A stretch of DNA of 64,000 nt from Phocoenobacter uteri (GTDB lineage Bacteria; Pseudomonadota; Gammaproteobacteria; Enterobacterales; Pasteurellaceae): the NCBI RefSeq assembly GCF_900454895.1, contig NZ_UGTA01000001.1:930001-994000 (forward strand). Reading direction: 5' to 3'. The position numbers and the translations under genes are program-made. How positions within the stretch are numbered: position 1 is the first letter of the stretch; each line of letters begins with the position of its first letter. This document shows, in pieces, positions 29,082 through 38,331 of the stretch. The notes under the pieces were generated by a model, which saw only the letters and a list, made by a program, of their open reading frames with translations, was not told the DNA's origin and searched no databases.

Positions 29082-30041
29082 ATGGATATTATCCAGAGTT
29101 ACTTTTTAAATCCAAATCAAAGAGTGTACTGGCTCTATTTAGTCAGTACACTTTGCCTTATTGCAATTTATGGGGTATTCGTCTATTTTGCAAGCGGTCA
29201 AATTATTATAAAAAAAAGCAAATTAACGAGCTATTGGTTTCATCCAAGTGCCATTTTAGATTACCTTTATTTTGTATTAAACACACTGATTAAGGTCTTT
29301 CTGCTCGCCCCCTTACTACTTTCAGCAAAAACAATCGCATTGTGGATTTGGCAAGGTTTAAGCTATCTCAAACCTGATATGATGTATTCCATACAACTTC
29401 CTAGCACTGTGATTATTGCTATCTACTCACTGAGTCTTTTTGTGGTTAGCGATTTTACTCGCTATTGGCTACATCGATTTTTGCATACTATCCCTATTTT
29501 ATGGGCATTTCATAAAGTCCATCATAGCTGTGAAGTATTAAATCCCATTTCATTTTATCGAATCCACCCTGTTGAAAATCTACTTTTCGGCATTCGTTAT
29601 TCTCTGTCAACAGGTTTGGTCACCGGTGTTTGTTTATGGTTATTTGGGGCAAAATTAGGTGTTTGGACAATTCTAGGTTGTAACGCTTTCATCTTTATTT
29701 TTTTACTTTTGGGCGCAAACCTGAGACATTCACATATTTATTTATACTATCCCAAATTTATCGAACGATTTTTTATTTCACCCGCACAACATCAGCTACA
29801 CCACACGGCTCAATTTGCGAATAAAAATTATGGGGGATATTTGGGAATTTGGGATTTTATTTTTGGATCGTGGCAAAGTGCCGCAGATATAGAAAAACCT
29901 AAACGATTCGGTTTTCCAAAAACAATGGCACAGCCTTATCGCACACTGGGTGGGTTACTTTTTCAACCTTTTATTGATATTTTACATATTGGGAAAAAAC
30001 GCGATGAAAAACGTCAAAAACAACAACAAAACGTTTCATAA
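29082..30041 (+). CDS. Sterol desaturase/fatty acid hydroxylase superfamily membrane protein
   Basis: The 319-residue integral membrane protein has four to five helices and the eight-histidine di-iron motif of the superfamily: HRFLH (131-135), HKVHH (144-148), a lone HP at 162 and HQLHH (237-241). Such enzymes use O2 and a di-iron centre to hydroxylate or desaturate lipids; alkylglycerol or sterol-like substrates are known in relatives, but nothing indicates this one. It starts 14 bases after the imelysin gene, and its 3' end overlaps the cytochrome c peroxidase start by 38 bases. A near-full uptake signal lies at 29191. Confidence 0.88.
   Translation: MDIIQSYFLNPNQRVYWLYLVSTLCLIAIYGVFVYFASGQIIIKKSKLTSYWFHPSAILDYLYFVLNTLIKVFLLAPLLLSAKTIALWIWQGLSYLKPDMMYSIQLPSTVIIAIYSLSLFVVSDFTRYWLHRFLHTIPILWAFHKVHHSCEVLNPISFYRIHPVENLLFGIRYSLSTGLVTGVCLWLFGAKLGVWTILGCNAFIFIFLLLGANLRHSHIYLYYPKFIERFFISPAQHQLHHTAQFANKNYGGYLGIWDFIFGSWQSAADIEKPKRFGFPKTMAQPYRTLGGLLFQPFIDILHIGKKRDEKRQKQQQNVS
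29191..29199 (+). repeat. DNA uptake signal core
   Basis: CAAGCGGTC followed by AAATTAT, a near-full Apl-type uptake signal inside the desaturase-like gene. Its presence suggests the cluster has been resident in this lineage for some time. Confidence 0.7.
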
Positions 30042-31278
30042 ACGTCATATTTTATCAGCATTAGTACTTGGCATATCGTTAAATTCCGCTTATGCCCTAG
30101 ACACTCAAACACAGCAAGCTATTAGTAAAGATAAACAAGCTCTCGCAAAAATAGAACTCGGTAAAAAACTCTATTTTGATACAGCTCTGTCATTAAATGG
30201 CACGCTTTCTTGTGCTTCTTGCCACTCTCCAACGACAGGCTTTGTGGATATACGTCCTTATAAAAATGGGGCGATTGTTGCCTTAGGTGATGATGGGCAT
30301 TCAAAAGGAAATCGTAACGTACCAACCGCAGGCTATGCGGCATTCTCGCCAACATTCCACTTTGATGAAAAACAAAAAGAGTGGACAGGCGGGCAATTCT
30401 GGGACGGTCGTGCGGATACTCTTGCAGAGCAAGCAGGTGGTCCACCGCTTAACCCAGTTGAAATGAATATGCCAAATAAACAGGCAATTATTGATCGCTT
30501 AAAAGCAAAACCATTTTACCAAAAAGCCTTTGTTCAAACTTACGGACAAAATATTTTTGATAATACAGAAAAAGCCTATACCGCGATGACCGATGCTATT
30601 GAAGCTTTTGAAAAGAGCCAAGATTTTAGTCCTTTTGACTCAAAATATGACCGCTTCTTAAAAGGCGAATATGAGCTTGAAGTATTAGAAGATTTAGGTA
30701 TGACACTCTTTTTCTCAAATGATAATGTGAGTTGTTCAAATTGCCATAAATTATTCCCAGAAGGCAACCAACAAGAAACCTTTACTAACTTCCAATATCG
30801 CAATATTGGCACACCTAAAAATCTTGAATTGATTAAAATGAATAATTTAGGTGATAGTTTTGTTGATAGAGGCTTAGCTGAAAATCCAAAACTAAAAGGT
30901 CAGCCAAATCTAAAAGAATTAGAGGGTAAATTTAAAACGCCAACGTTGCGTAATGTAGCAGTAACAGGACCTTATATGCACAACGGTGTCTTTAAACATC
31001 TAAGAACTGTGGTTGAATTTTATGATAAATATAACAATCACGATCGCATTTTAAATCCTGAAACGGGCAAACCTTGGGGCGAACCAGAAGTACCTGAAAC
31101 AGTGGATATGGATGATCTTCGTGCAAAACGAATGACCGATCGCAAAATTGATGCCCTTGTTGCGTTTATGAAAATGCTCACTGATAAACGCTATGAGCCA
31201 ATGCTTGAAAAATTGGATAAGCAAGAAGCATTATTTTGGCAAGAAAAGGAAAAACTGAATAAAGAAAAAAGTAAATAA
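30004..31278 (+). CDS. Di-haem cytochrome c peroxidase (CcpA/MauG superfamily)
   Basis: The 424-residue periplasmic protein has a signal peptide with a basic start (MKNVKNNNKTFHKRHI...) ending NSAYA near residue 31. There are two CxxCH haem sites, CASCH at 70-74 and CSNCH at 244-248. FWDGRADTLAEQAGGPPLNPVEM and TPTLRNVAVTGPYMHNGVF (distal Met region) are peroxidase family signatures. It would reduce H2O2, or act as a MauG-like oxidant. The ATG at 30004 is preferred over one 18 codons upstream because it gives a clean signal peptide. It overlaps the desaturase gene by 38 bases, implying coupled translation. Confidence 0.92.
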   Translation: MKNVKNNNKTFHKRHILSALVLGISLNSAYALDTQTQQAISKDKQALAKIELGKKLYFDTALSLNGTLSCASCHSPTTGFVDIRPYKNGAIVALGDDGHSKGNRNVPTAGYAAFSPTFHFDEKQKEWTGGQFWDGRADTLAEQAGGPPLNPVEMNMPNKQAIIDRLKAKPFYQKAFVQTYGQNIFDNTEKAYTAMTDAIEAFEKSQDFSPFDSKYDRFLKGEYELEVLEDLGMTLFFSNDNVSCSNCHKLFPEGNQQETFTNFQYRNIGTPKNLELIKMNNLGDSFVDRGLAENPKLKGQPNLKELEGKFKTPTLRNVAVTGPYMHNGVFKHLRTVVEFYDKYNNHDRILNPETGKPWGEPEVPETVDMDDLRAKRMTDRKIDALVAFMKMLTDKRYEPMLEKLDKQEALFWQEKEKLNKEKSK

Positions 31279-31309
31279 ATATTGATTAAAGTTAAATAAA
31301 ATCGATCCT

Positions 31310-31339
31310 TTGTTTTAATTTTTCTAAAATAGTTATAAA
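31310..31339 (+). promoter_or_regulatory. Possible promoter of the small peptide gene
   Basis: TTGTTT (31310-31315), an 18-base spacer and TATAAA (31334-31339) lie 36 bases before the small ORF. The match is fair in AT-rich DNA. Confidence 0.35.
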
Positions 31340-31374
31340 ATGAACTGGAATTTTTAACTTTTTTAAGGAGATTT

Positions 31375-31458
31375 ATGATGGGGACTGCTGGTTATGCCGC
31401 ATTAACAGTGTGTGCAGCATTAGGAATGATTGTATTTATCGCGTCTAATATTTTTTAA
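31375..31458 (+). CDS. Small hydrophobic membrane peptide (26-27 residues)
   Basis: A 27-codon reading frame (MMGTAGYAALTVCAALGMIV and seven more residues) is preceded by a perfect AAGGAG at 31365-31370, four bases before the first ATG and seven before the second. The second ATG (31378) is the better start, giving 26 residues. The product is almost entirely one hydrophobic helix with small residues and ends in SNIF. A strong hairpin terminator begins nine bases after the stop. The ribosome binding site, helix and terminator together suggest a real small protein, similar in kind to the single-helix subunits of respiratory complexes. I do not recognise it. Confidence 0.65.
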   Translation: MMGTAGYAALTVCAALGMIVFIASNIF

Positions 31459-31466
31459 TCGAATAT

Positions 31467-31494
31467 AAAAAAGGAGAATTAAATTCTCCTTTTT
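31467..31494. terminator. Bidirectional terminator between the small peptide gene and parC
   Basis: AAAAAGGAGAAT and ATTCTCCTTTTT arms around TAA, with A and T tracts on both sides, end the + strand cluster and the - strand parC. Confidence 0.9.
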
Positions 31495-31505
31495 ATTTTT
31501 TAGAA

Positions 31506-33752
31506 CTAGTCTAGTATTTCAACCGCTACATCCGCACTCAAACCACGCACTAATTGCGATCCTTTTCTAGCACGTTCACCACGATAATTATTGATATCTT
31601 CCGGTTTTAAACGAATTTTACGCTTACCCGATAAAAATACTAACGTACTCGTTGGCTTAATTAACAATACGCGTGCTAATAATTCAGAACGCTCTTTCGC
31701 CGCTTTGGTAGAAATATTGATGATTTTATTTCCCTTACCTTTTGAAAGCGTTGGTAAATCACTTAATGGGAATACCAGCATTCGCCCTACACTACTCATT
31801 GCAACAAGAGATAATTCCTCTTCATTTTCAATCAGTTGTGGTGGCAACATTTTTGCATTTTCTGATAAAGAAATGACCGCTTTACCGGCTTTGTTGCGAG
31901 ACACTAAGTCATCAAATTTACAAATAAAACCATAACCTGAATCTGATGTCATCAATACTTTGGTTTCAGGCGGAGCCATTAACACTTGCTCAATCACCGC
32001 ACCATCAGGCAAAGTGATTTTTCCTGTGATCGGCTCACCCTGTGAACGTGCTGAAGGCAATGAAAGCGGATCAACCGCATACGATCGCCCTGTATTATCA
32101 ATAAACACCACAGGTTGATTGCTCTTACCATAAGCGTGAGCAAGATAGCCGTCTCCGGCTTTATAGTTCAAGCCTTGCACGTCAATATCGTGTCCTTTGG
32201 CACAACGTACCCAGCCACGTTCAGATAAAATTACTGTTACAGGCTCGGTCGGCGTTAAATCACTTTCTGAAATCGCTTTCGCTTCTTCACGCACCACAAT
32301 TGGGCTACGACGTGGGCTTGCAAAGGTTTTTGCATCTGCTTGAATTTCTTTTTTGATTAACGTATTTAAACGTCTTTCTGAGCCTAAAATAAGTTGCAGA
32401 TGATTACGCTCTTCTTGTAATTTTGATTGCTCTGCTTGCAATTCGTGTTCTTCTAATTTTGCTAAATTACGCAAACGTAAATTCAAAATCGCTTCAGCTT
32501 GAGTATCTGTAAAACCAAAACGCTTCATTAACTCAATTTTTGGTTCGTCTTCATTACGAATAATGGCGATCACTTCATCAATGTTCAAATAGGCGATCAA
32601 TAAACCATCTAAAATATGTAAACGTTTTAGGATTTTATCTAAACGATAATTTAAACGACGAGTGACTGTCGCACGACGGAAACTCAGCCATTCTGTTAAA
32701 ATCGCATCTAGACTTTTAACTGCGGGTTTACCGTCTAAGCCGATCATATTCATATTGACACGATAGCTTTTTTCCAAATCCGTCGTGGCAAATAAATGCC
32801 CCATTAAACCGTCAAAATCAACACGATTAGAACGTGGCACAATCACAATACGGATCGGATTTTCGTGGTCAGATTCATCACGAATATCATCAACCATCGG
32901 TAACTTTTTATTACGCATTTGAGTCGCAATTTGCTCAATAATTTTAGACGGTGACGCTTGATGAGGAATAGCGGTTATCACAATCTCGCCATCTTCTTTT
33001 TCCCACACCGCTCGCATTTTTATTGAACCACGTCCCTGCTGATACATTTTCTTAATATCGGCTTTTGGCGTAATAATTTCCGCATTTGTTGGATAGTCAG
33101 GACCTTGCACCACCGTCAATAAATCATCAAGTGTCGACTTTGGATTATCCAATAATATCACACTGGCTTCAGCTAATTCATCGATATTATGGGGTGGAAT
33201 ATCCGTTGCCATACCAACCGCAATCCCCGTCGTACCATTTAATAAAATATGCGGTAAACGTGCCGGCAAATATTTTGGTTCTTCTAATGTGCCATCAAAG
33301 TTAGGTTGATAATCAACTGTCCCCTGCCCTAATTCCCCTAACAATAATTCAGAAAATTTAGCGAGTTTTGATTCCGTATAACGCATTGCCGCAAAAGATT
33401 TTGGATCATCTGGTGCACCCCAGTTTCCTTGCCCATCAACCAAAGGATAGCGATAAGAAAACGGCTGAGCCATCAACACCATTGCTTCATAACAGGCACT
33501 GTCGCCGTGTGGGTGGAACTTACCCAACACGTCCCCAACGGTTCTCGCTGATTTTTTATATTTTGCTTGTGCGTTTAAACCTAGCTCCGACATCGCATAC
33601 ACAATGCGACGTTGCACCGGTTTTAGACCATCCCCAATAAAAGGCAAGGCACGATCCATAATTACATACATTGAATAATTCAAATACGCTTCTTCGGTAA
33701 AGCGTTTAATCGGCATTTGCTCAATGCCTTCGTAATTTATTTCTGTTGTCAT
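31506..33752 (-). CDS. parC: DNA topoisomerase IV subunit A
   Basis: The 748-residue type IIA topoisomerase subunit decatenates chromosomes with ParE, which is not in this window. The winged-helix/quinolone region has [13 protein letters not shown] (77-89) with Ser85 and Glu89 in the quinolone-sensitive state. The catalytic Tyr is Y125 in AMRYTESKL. The tower and coiled coil (about 340-490) carry the exit-gate helices, and a C-terminal beta-pinwheel follows (about 500-748). It lies 76 bases downstream of a YrhK-like gene on the same strand and is separated from the cytochrome cluster by a bidirectional terminator. Confidence 0.97.
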   Translation of the reverse strand: MTTEINYEGIEQMPIKRFTEEAYLNYSMYVIMDRALPFIGDGLKPVQRRIVYAMSELGLNAQAKYKKSARTVGDVLGKFHPHGDSACYEAMVLMAQPFSYRYPLVDGQGNWGAPDDPKSFAAMRYTESKLAKFSELLLGELGQGTVDYQPNFDGTLEEPKYLPARLPHILLNGTTGIAVGMATDIPPHNIDELAEASVILLDNPKSTLDDLLTVVQGPDYPTNAEIITPKADIKKMYQQGRGSIKMRAVWEKEDGEIVITAIPHQASPSKIIEQIATQMRNKKLPMVDDIRDESDHENPIRIVIVPRSNRVDFDGLMGHLFATTDLEKSYRVNMNMIGLDGKPAVKSLDAILTEWLSFRRATVTRRLNYRLDKILKRLHILDGLLIAYLNIDEVIAIIRNEDEPKIELMKRFGFTDTQAEAILNLRLRNLAKLEEHELQAEQSKLQEERNHLQLILGSERRLNTLIKKEIQADAKTFASPRRSPIVVREEAKAISESDLTPTEPVTVILSERGWVRCAKGHDIDVQGLNYKAGDGYLAHAYGKSNQPVVFIDNTGRSYAVDPLSLPSARSQGEPITGKITLPDGAVIEQVLMAPPETKVLMTSDSGYGFICKFDDLVSRNKAGKAVISLSENAKMLPPQLIENEEELSLVAMSSVGRMLVFPLSDLPTLSKGKGNKIINISTKAAKERSELLARVLLIKPTSTLVFLSGKRKIRLKPEDINNYRGERARKGSQLVRGLSADVAVEILD

Positions 33753-33828
33753 CTTATTTTTCTTTAAATTTAATGTGAAATTTTGCGACCAATTATAACA
33801 AATTTTTTAGGATAAATTCGCTTTATAA

Positions 33829-34089
33829 TCAAAGCGATGAGTTATTCAGGTGTTTATAATAGACCTTTTTAACGTGAAGTAAACTAACAAGTTTCAAGGT
33901 AGGTTTAATCAATAGCTGAGCACTTCCCACAATAAATAACCACGTACCATCAGTAACTAAGGCATCAGATAAAAAGAAAAAGCTCCCAATTAAAAACCAA
34001 ATTGCAATAAATAGATCGTTAATCGCCCCTAATATTTCATAGCGACGTTGAATAATAACGTGTTTGTGAGTTAAATCTAATCCCTTCAT
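33829..34089 (-). CDS. YrhK-like small membrane protein
   Basis: The 86-residue protein has two hydrophobic helices (about 24-44 and 48-66). The pattern RYEILGAINDLFIAIWFLIGS then a turn and GTWLFIVGSAQLLIKPTLKL resembles the YrhK domain, a small two-helix membrane module of unknown function. It is upstream of parC on the same strand and may be co-transcribed, but nothing ties it to topoisomerase function. Confidence 0.72.
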   Translation of the reverse strand: MKGLDLTHKHVIIQRRYEILGAINDLFIAIWFLIGSFFFLSDALVTDGTWLFIVGSAQLLIKPTLKLVSLLHVKKVYYKHLNNSSL

Positions 34090-34182
34090 TTTCTGCTCTC
34101 TTTACTTTCGAAGAGCTAGATTTTACCTTAATTTGCGGATGATTGTAATGACTGCTCTAATTTAATATGAATGGAAGCCAAA

Positions 34183-34238
34183 ACAAGCGGTCATTTTTTA
34201 TTGAGAATTTGCAAAAAACATTCTATAAATGACCGCTT
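34183..34238. repeat. Inverted pair of DNA uptake signals forming a hairpin
   Basis: ACAAGCGGTCATT (34183-34195) and its inverse AATGACCGCTT (34228-34238) can pair over 11 bases. Paired opposite uptake signals often serve as terminators in Pasteurellaceae. This pair lies just past the stop of the Sel1 gene (34251, minus strand) and upstream of the YrhK-like gene. Confidence 0.75.
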
Positions 34239-34250
34239 TAATACTTGGTA

Positions 34251-35897
34251 TTATAAATCAAAAATATTTATTTTATTAGCCTTAACAATTTGCTCTTTTG
34301 TCATCTCTTTTTTTACTATTTCTAAGAATACGCGTCCTTGTTCTTTAATCGATGTATTATGGCTATACTCAGTATATTTAAAGTAGGCGTAAGCCAATGG
34401 TAAGTTTTGTTCAACGCCTTGTTCTTGATAATACATTATGCCCAATAAAAGCAAAGCAGTGTCATTACCTCTATTTTGCACTGCTTCTTTCAGCCATTTC
34501 ATTGAGTTTTTATAAGATTGAGCAACGCCACTTCCATAATAATACATCACACCAACTAAACTTTGTGCATTGCCATATCCTTTTTCTGCCGATTTCTCAG
34601 CAAGTTTAAATGCCTTATTGTTATCTATTGTCGTACCAACTCCTCTGTAATACATTGATGCTAATTCAAACAATATTTCAGGATCGGAAAAGCCATTTTG
34701 GACTGCTTTATCATACCATTCAAAGGCTTTAACATCAGATTGTGCCACGCCCAATCCGTGTTGATACATATTGCCTAAAACACTTTGAGCCGTGATATTT
34801 CCTCGCTGAGCCATAATTTCGGTATATTTAAAGGCTTTGGAATAGGATTGCTCTGCACCTTTACCTAAATAATATATTTTTGCTAGTTCAAAATATGCGT
34901 CTAAATTTCCAAATTTTGCTGATTTTTCAAAAAATTTTATCGCTTCTGAATAAGACTGCGGCACACCCGTTCCGTTGTAATACATTTTACCGAGTGCAAG
35001 TAGAGCCGTAGGCTCATTAAATTTAGCTGCTTTTTTAAACCATTTTGCGGCTTCTGTATAAGATTGCTTGACGCCTGTCCCATTATAATAGGCTACGCCT
35101 AAATAGTGTTGTGTTGCAACATTGCTAGCAATTTCTTCTTCTGCATCAGGTTTTAACCACTCAATAACTTGTGGATTTTTGGCAAAATAACTTGGATTGC
35201 TATTTAATAACTCTCTAAAAAATTGTATTGCTGGCTGATAGCGTTGTTTTGTTGCTTCAATGAGCCATTTTACTGCATCAGGGTAGGATTGAACGGCTTT
35301 TTCTTGGGCGTATATTTTACCTAATACAAATTGAGATCTAACATAGCCTTGTTCAGCTGACTTATTGAACCACTCAATCGCTTCGGAAAGTGATTTTTCA
35401 ACACCTAATCCAGAATAAAGCATTCGGCCAATAAGATATTGCTTCTCTGAATCGCCTTTTTCTGCGACTTTTTTATACCACTTGAAAGCCTCTTTGTAGG
35501 ATTGTATTACACCTTGCCCAATCTCATACATATAACCTAAATTTGATTGAGCATCATCAAGCCCTTGTTCCGCTGATTTTCTAAACCACTTTTCTGCATT
35601 TTTAAAAGATTGCTGAACGCCTAATCCTTTGTAATAGAACTGTCCTAGCGTATATTGTGCGTGTTGATCCCCTTGCTCAGCTGCTTTTTTAAACCATTTG
35701 AATGCCAAAACATTTGATTGAATAACCCCACCGACTCCTCGATAGTACATCAGAGCTAAGTTATATTGAGCATCAACATCACCTTGCAATGCTTTTCTTT
35801 GGGTTTCTTGTAATGCTGGCGGAGCTACTGCATAAGAATAAGAAATAGAGATGAAAACATTAAAGAGAATAATAAAAAACAATCGTATAAGAAACAT
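34251..35897 (-). CDS. Exported Sel1-like repeat (TPR-type) protein
   Basis: The 548-residue protein has a signal peptide (about 1-24, ends YSYA) and about twelve to thirteen Sel1-like repeats of about 36 residues (AQxxLGxMYxxGxGVxQSYxxAxKWFxKAAEQG). They run almost to the C-terminus, with one worn repeat in the middle (about residues 205-240, around SNPSYFAKNPQVIEWL). Sel1 solenoids are protein-protein interaction scaffolds; HcpA-like members are secreted. No enzymatic domain is seen. It stands alone, with an uptake-signal pair at its 3' end. Partner unknown. Confidence 0.88.
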   Translation of the reverse strand: MFLIRLFFIILFNVFISISYSYAVAPPALQETQRKALQGDVDAQYNLALMYYRGVGGVIQSNVLAFKWFKKAAEQGDQHAQYTLGQFYYKGLGVQQSFKNAEKWFRKSAEQGLDDAQSNLGYMYEIGQGVIQSYKEAFKWYKKVAEKGDSEKQYLIGRMLYSGLGVEKSLSEAIEWFNKSAEQGYVRSQFVLGKIYAQEKAVQSYPDAVKWLIEATKQRYQPAIQFFRELLNSNPSYFAKNPQVIEWLKPDAEEEIASNVATQHYLGVAYYNGTGVKQSYTEAAKWFKKAAKFNEPTALLALGKMYYNGTGVPQSYSEAIKFFEKSAKFGNLDAYFELAKIYYLGKGAEQSYSKAFKYTEIMAQRGNITAQSVLGNMYQHGLGVAQSDVKAFEWYDKAVQNGFSDPEILFELASMYYRGVGTTIDNNKAFKLAEKSAEKGYGNAQSLVGVMYYYGSGVAQSYKNSMKWLKEAVQNRGNDTALLLLGIMYYQEQGVEQNLPLAYAYFKYTEYSHNTSIKEQGRVFLEIVKKEMTKEQIVKANKINIFDL

Positions 35898-36055
35898 TCT
35901 TATTCCTTATTTATGCTAGGTAAGATTTGTTGAATATTAGAATATAATTGCACATAAAACAAGCTACTTAACCTTGAAAATAATCAATAAATTAAAACGA
36001 AATTATTATTTGCAAATTTTATTAAAAATTACACCGCTTCACTATTTCATCGAAC

Positions 36056-36095
36056 AAAAAAGACTGATTCCTATTAAAAACAGAAATCAGTCTTT
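36056..36095 (-). terminator. Rho-independent terminator of pckA
   Basis: Arms AAAGACTGATT (36059-36069) and AATCAGTCTTT (36085-36095) are followed on the minus strand by a T run, 31 bases after the pckA stop. Confidence 0.85.
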
Positions 36096-36126
36096 ATATT
36101 TAGTATTTTAATTATCAGCTATCCAA

Positions 36127-37731
36127 TTATAGTTTTGGACCAGCTTCTTTTAATGCAATTGTTGCTTCGTTAGTTGCATATTTCTCGAAGTTTTTAGCAA
36201 AACGAGTTGCTAAATCTTCTGCTTTTTCTTGCCATTGAGCTACATCTGCATAAGTATCACGTGGATCTAAGATTGCAGGATCAACACCTGGCAATGCTGC
36301 TGGGATTGATAAATCAAAGATCGGTAATTTGCTCATTTCAGCTTTATCGATTGAACTATCTAAGATTGCATCAATAATTCCACGAGTATCTTTGATTGAG
36401 ATACGTTTACCTGTACCGTTCCAACCAGTATTTACCAAGTATGCTTCTGCACCTACTGCTTCCATACGTTTAACTAACACATCAGCATAACGGATTGGGT
36501 GTAGTGATAAGAACGCTGCACCAAAACAAGGAGAGAATGTTGGTGTTGGTTCTGTAATTCCACGTTCTGTACCCGCTAATTTCGCTGTAAATCCAGATAA
36601 GAAGTAATATTTCATTTGTTCTGGTGTTAATTTAGAAACAGGTGGTAACACACCAAATGCGTCAGCTGTTAAGAAAATCACTTTTTTCGCGTGTCCTGCA
36701 CGAGAAACTGGTTTAACAATGTTATCAATATGATAAATTGGGTAAGACACACGTGTATTTTCTGTTTTTGAGTTATCGTCAAAGTCGATAGAGCCATCTT
36801 CACGAACCACAACGTTTTCTAATAATGCATCACGACGGATTGCACGGAAAATATCTGGTTCATTTTCTTCTGAAAGATTGATTGTTTTCGCATAGCAACC
36901 ACCTTCAAAGTTGAACACACCGTCATCGTCCCAACCGTGCTCATCATCACCAATTAGTTGACGTTTTGGATCAGTTGAAAGCGTTGTCTTACCTGTTCCT
37001 GATAAACCGAAGAATACAGCAACATCACCATCTTCACCTACGTTTGCTGAACAGTGCATTGATGCAATACCTTTAAGTGGTAATAAGTAGTTCATCATTG
37101 AGAACATACCTTTTTTCATTTCACCGCCGTACCAAGTACCACCGATTAACTGGATACCTTCTGTTAAGTTAAATGCAACAAAGTTTTCAGAATTTAAACC
37201 TTGTTCTTTCCAGTTAGGGTTAGTACATTTAGAACCATTCATTACCACGAAGTCAGGTTTGAAACCTTCTAATTGTTCTTTAGTTGGACGAATGAACATA
37301 TTTGTTACAAAGTGAGCTTGCCACGCAACTTCTGTTACGAAACGAACTGCTAATTTATTTTGCTCTGTCGCACCACAGAAAGCATCAACAACAAATAAAC
37401 GTTTTCCAGATAATTGACCTGTTACCAATGTTTTTAAACTTGCCCACGTTTCTTGGGTCATCGGTTTATTATCGTTTTTTACTTTTTCTTCTGTCCACCA
37501 GAAGTTTTCTCTTGTTGTATCATCTAAAACAATATATTTATCTTTTGGAGAACGACCTGTAAAAATACCAGTATCGACAGCAACACAGCCAGTATCTGTT
37601 AAAGTACCACGCTCAAAACCTTCTAATCCAGGTTTCATCTCTTCTTCGAAAAGTTGCTCGTAAGTAGGGTTATAAACTACTTCTGATACACCAGTGATTC
37701 CAACAAGTTCTAGTTCTTTAATGATTGACAT
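36127..37731 (-). CDS. pckA: Phosphoenolpyruvate carboxykinase (ATP)
   Basis: It interconverts oxaloacetate and PEP with ATP/ADP. In many Pasteurellaceae it fixes CO2 toward succinate. The 534 residues include [11 protein letters not shown] (substrate region), [18 protein letters not shown] (metal and substrate Lys), the kinase-1a P-loop GLSGTGKTT (242-250), kinase-2 LIGDDEHGW and the C-terminal [19 protein letters not shown]. It is full length. A possible CRP site lies about 117 bases upstream, shared with the divergent ndk promoter region. Confidence 0.97.
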   Translation of the reverse strand: MSIIKELELVGITGVSEVVYNPTYEQLFEEEMKPGLEGFERGTLTDTGCVAVDTGIFTGRSPKDKYIVLDDTTRENFWWTEEKVKNDNKPMTQETWASLKTLVTGQLSGKRLFVVDAFCGATEQNKLAVRFVTEVAWQAHFVTNMFIRPTKEQLEGFKPDFVVMNGSKCTNPNWKEQGLNSENFVAFNLTEGIQLIGGTWYGGEMKKGMFSMMNYLLPLKGIASMHCSANVGEDGDVAVFFGLSGTGKTTLSTDPKRQLIGDDEHGWDDDGVFNFEGGCYAKTINLSEENEPDIFRAIRRDALLENVVVREDGSIDFDDNSKTENTRVSYPIYHIDNIVKPVSRAGHAKKVIFLTADAFGVLPPVSKLTPEQMKYYFLSGFTAKLAGTERGITEPTPTFSPCFGAAFLSLHPIRYADVLVKRMEAVGAEAYLVNTGWNGTGKRISIKDTRGIIDAILDSSIDKAEMSKLPIFDLSIPAALPGVDPAILDPRDTYADVAQWQEKAEDLATRFAKNFEKYATNEATIALKEAGPKL

Positions 37732-37840
37732 AATAGTCTCCTATAAGTTAAGTTAATATTAATTGAGTGGTATTATAGGACGTTTAAAAATTAAAAACTG
37801 TTACCTACTTCAAACTTTTTAAAGTTGGCTAACCCAATAA

Positions 37841-37856
37841 TATGATTTCAATCAAA
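37841..37856. promoter_or_regulatory. Weak CRP-like site between pckA and ndk
   Basis: TATGA-TTTCAA-TCAAA matches the CRP core at 8 of 10 positions and has A/T flanks. pckA is CRP-activated in E. coli. In AT-rich DNA a match this weak can occur by chance. Confidence 0.3.
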
Positions 37857-37913
37857 TTTAGTGCATATTTACTAAAATATTAGTAGAATAAAATCTTAAA
37901 TTAAGGACATAAA

Positions 37914-38330
37914 ATGCAAAAAACATTATCAATTATTAAACCAGATGCAACCGAACGCCATTTAGTTGGTGAAATTTTGGCTTATCTGGAAAAAAATGGC
38001 TTTACAATCTGTGGATTGAAGAAAATTCAACTGACCAAAAAGCAAGCAGAAGGTTTTTATGCTGAACATCAAGGCAGAGAATATTTTGAACGACTCATCA
38101 ACTATATGATTTCTGCCCCAGTAGTTGTTGCTGTACTCTCAAGAGAAAATGCGATTCGCAAATATAGAGAGCTAATGGGAGCAACCGATCCTAATGAAGC
38201 AGCAGAAGGAACAATCCGTAAACTTTATGCGTTAAATAAAACACATAATTCAGTTCACGGATCAGATTCAGAAGAAACAGCAATGCAAGAAATCGCCTAC
38301 TTTTTTAGTGATGATGAGATTGTTGAATAA
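37914..38330 (+). CDS. ndk: Nucleoside diphosphate kinase
   Basis: It equilibrates NTP and NDP pools through a phosphohistidine. The 138 residues start QKTLSIIKPDATER and include FYAEHQGREYFERL, GATDPNEAAEGTIRK and the active site NSVHGSDS (catalytic His). The length is normal. It is divergent from pckA, and its stop lies one base from the stop of the convergent lipoprotein gene, with no obvious terminator between them. Confidence 0.97.
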   Translation: MQKTLSIIKPDATERHLVGEILAYLEKNGFTICGLKKIQLTKKQAEGFYAEHQGREYFERLINYMISAPVVVAVLSRENAIRKYRELMGATDPNEAAEGTIRKLYALNKTHNSVHGSDSEETAMQEIAYFFSDDEIVE

Positions 38331-38331
38331 G

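Noticed and set aside
29950..30003. Longer cytochrome c peroxidase start inside the desaturase gene
   Set aside because: It gives an untypical N-terminus with an extra hydrophobic stretch; the ATG at 30004 gives a normal signal peptide.
31506..33752. Possible quinolone-resistance change in ParC
   Set aside because: The key residues (Ser85 and Glu89 in [10 protein letters not shown]) are the sensitive-type residues.
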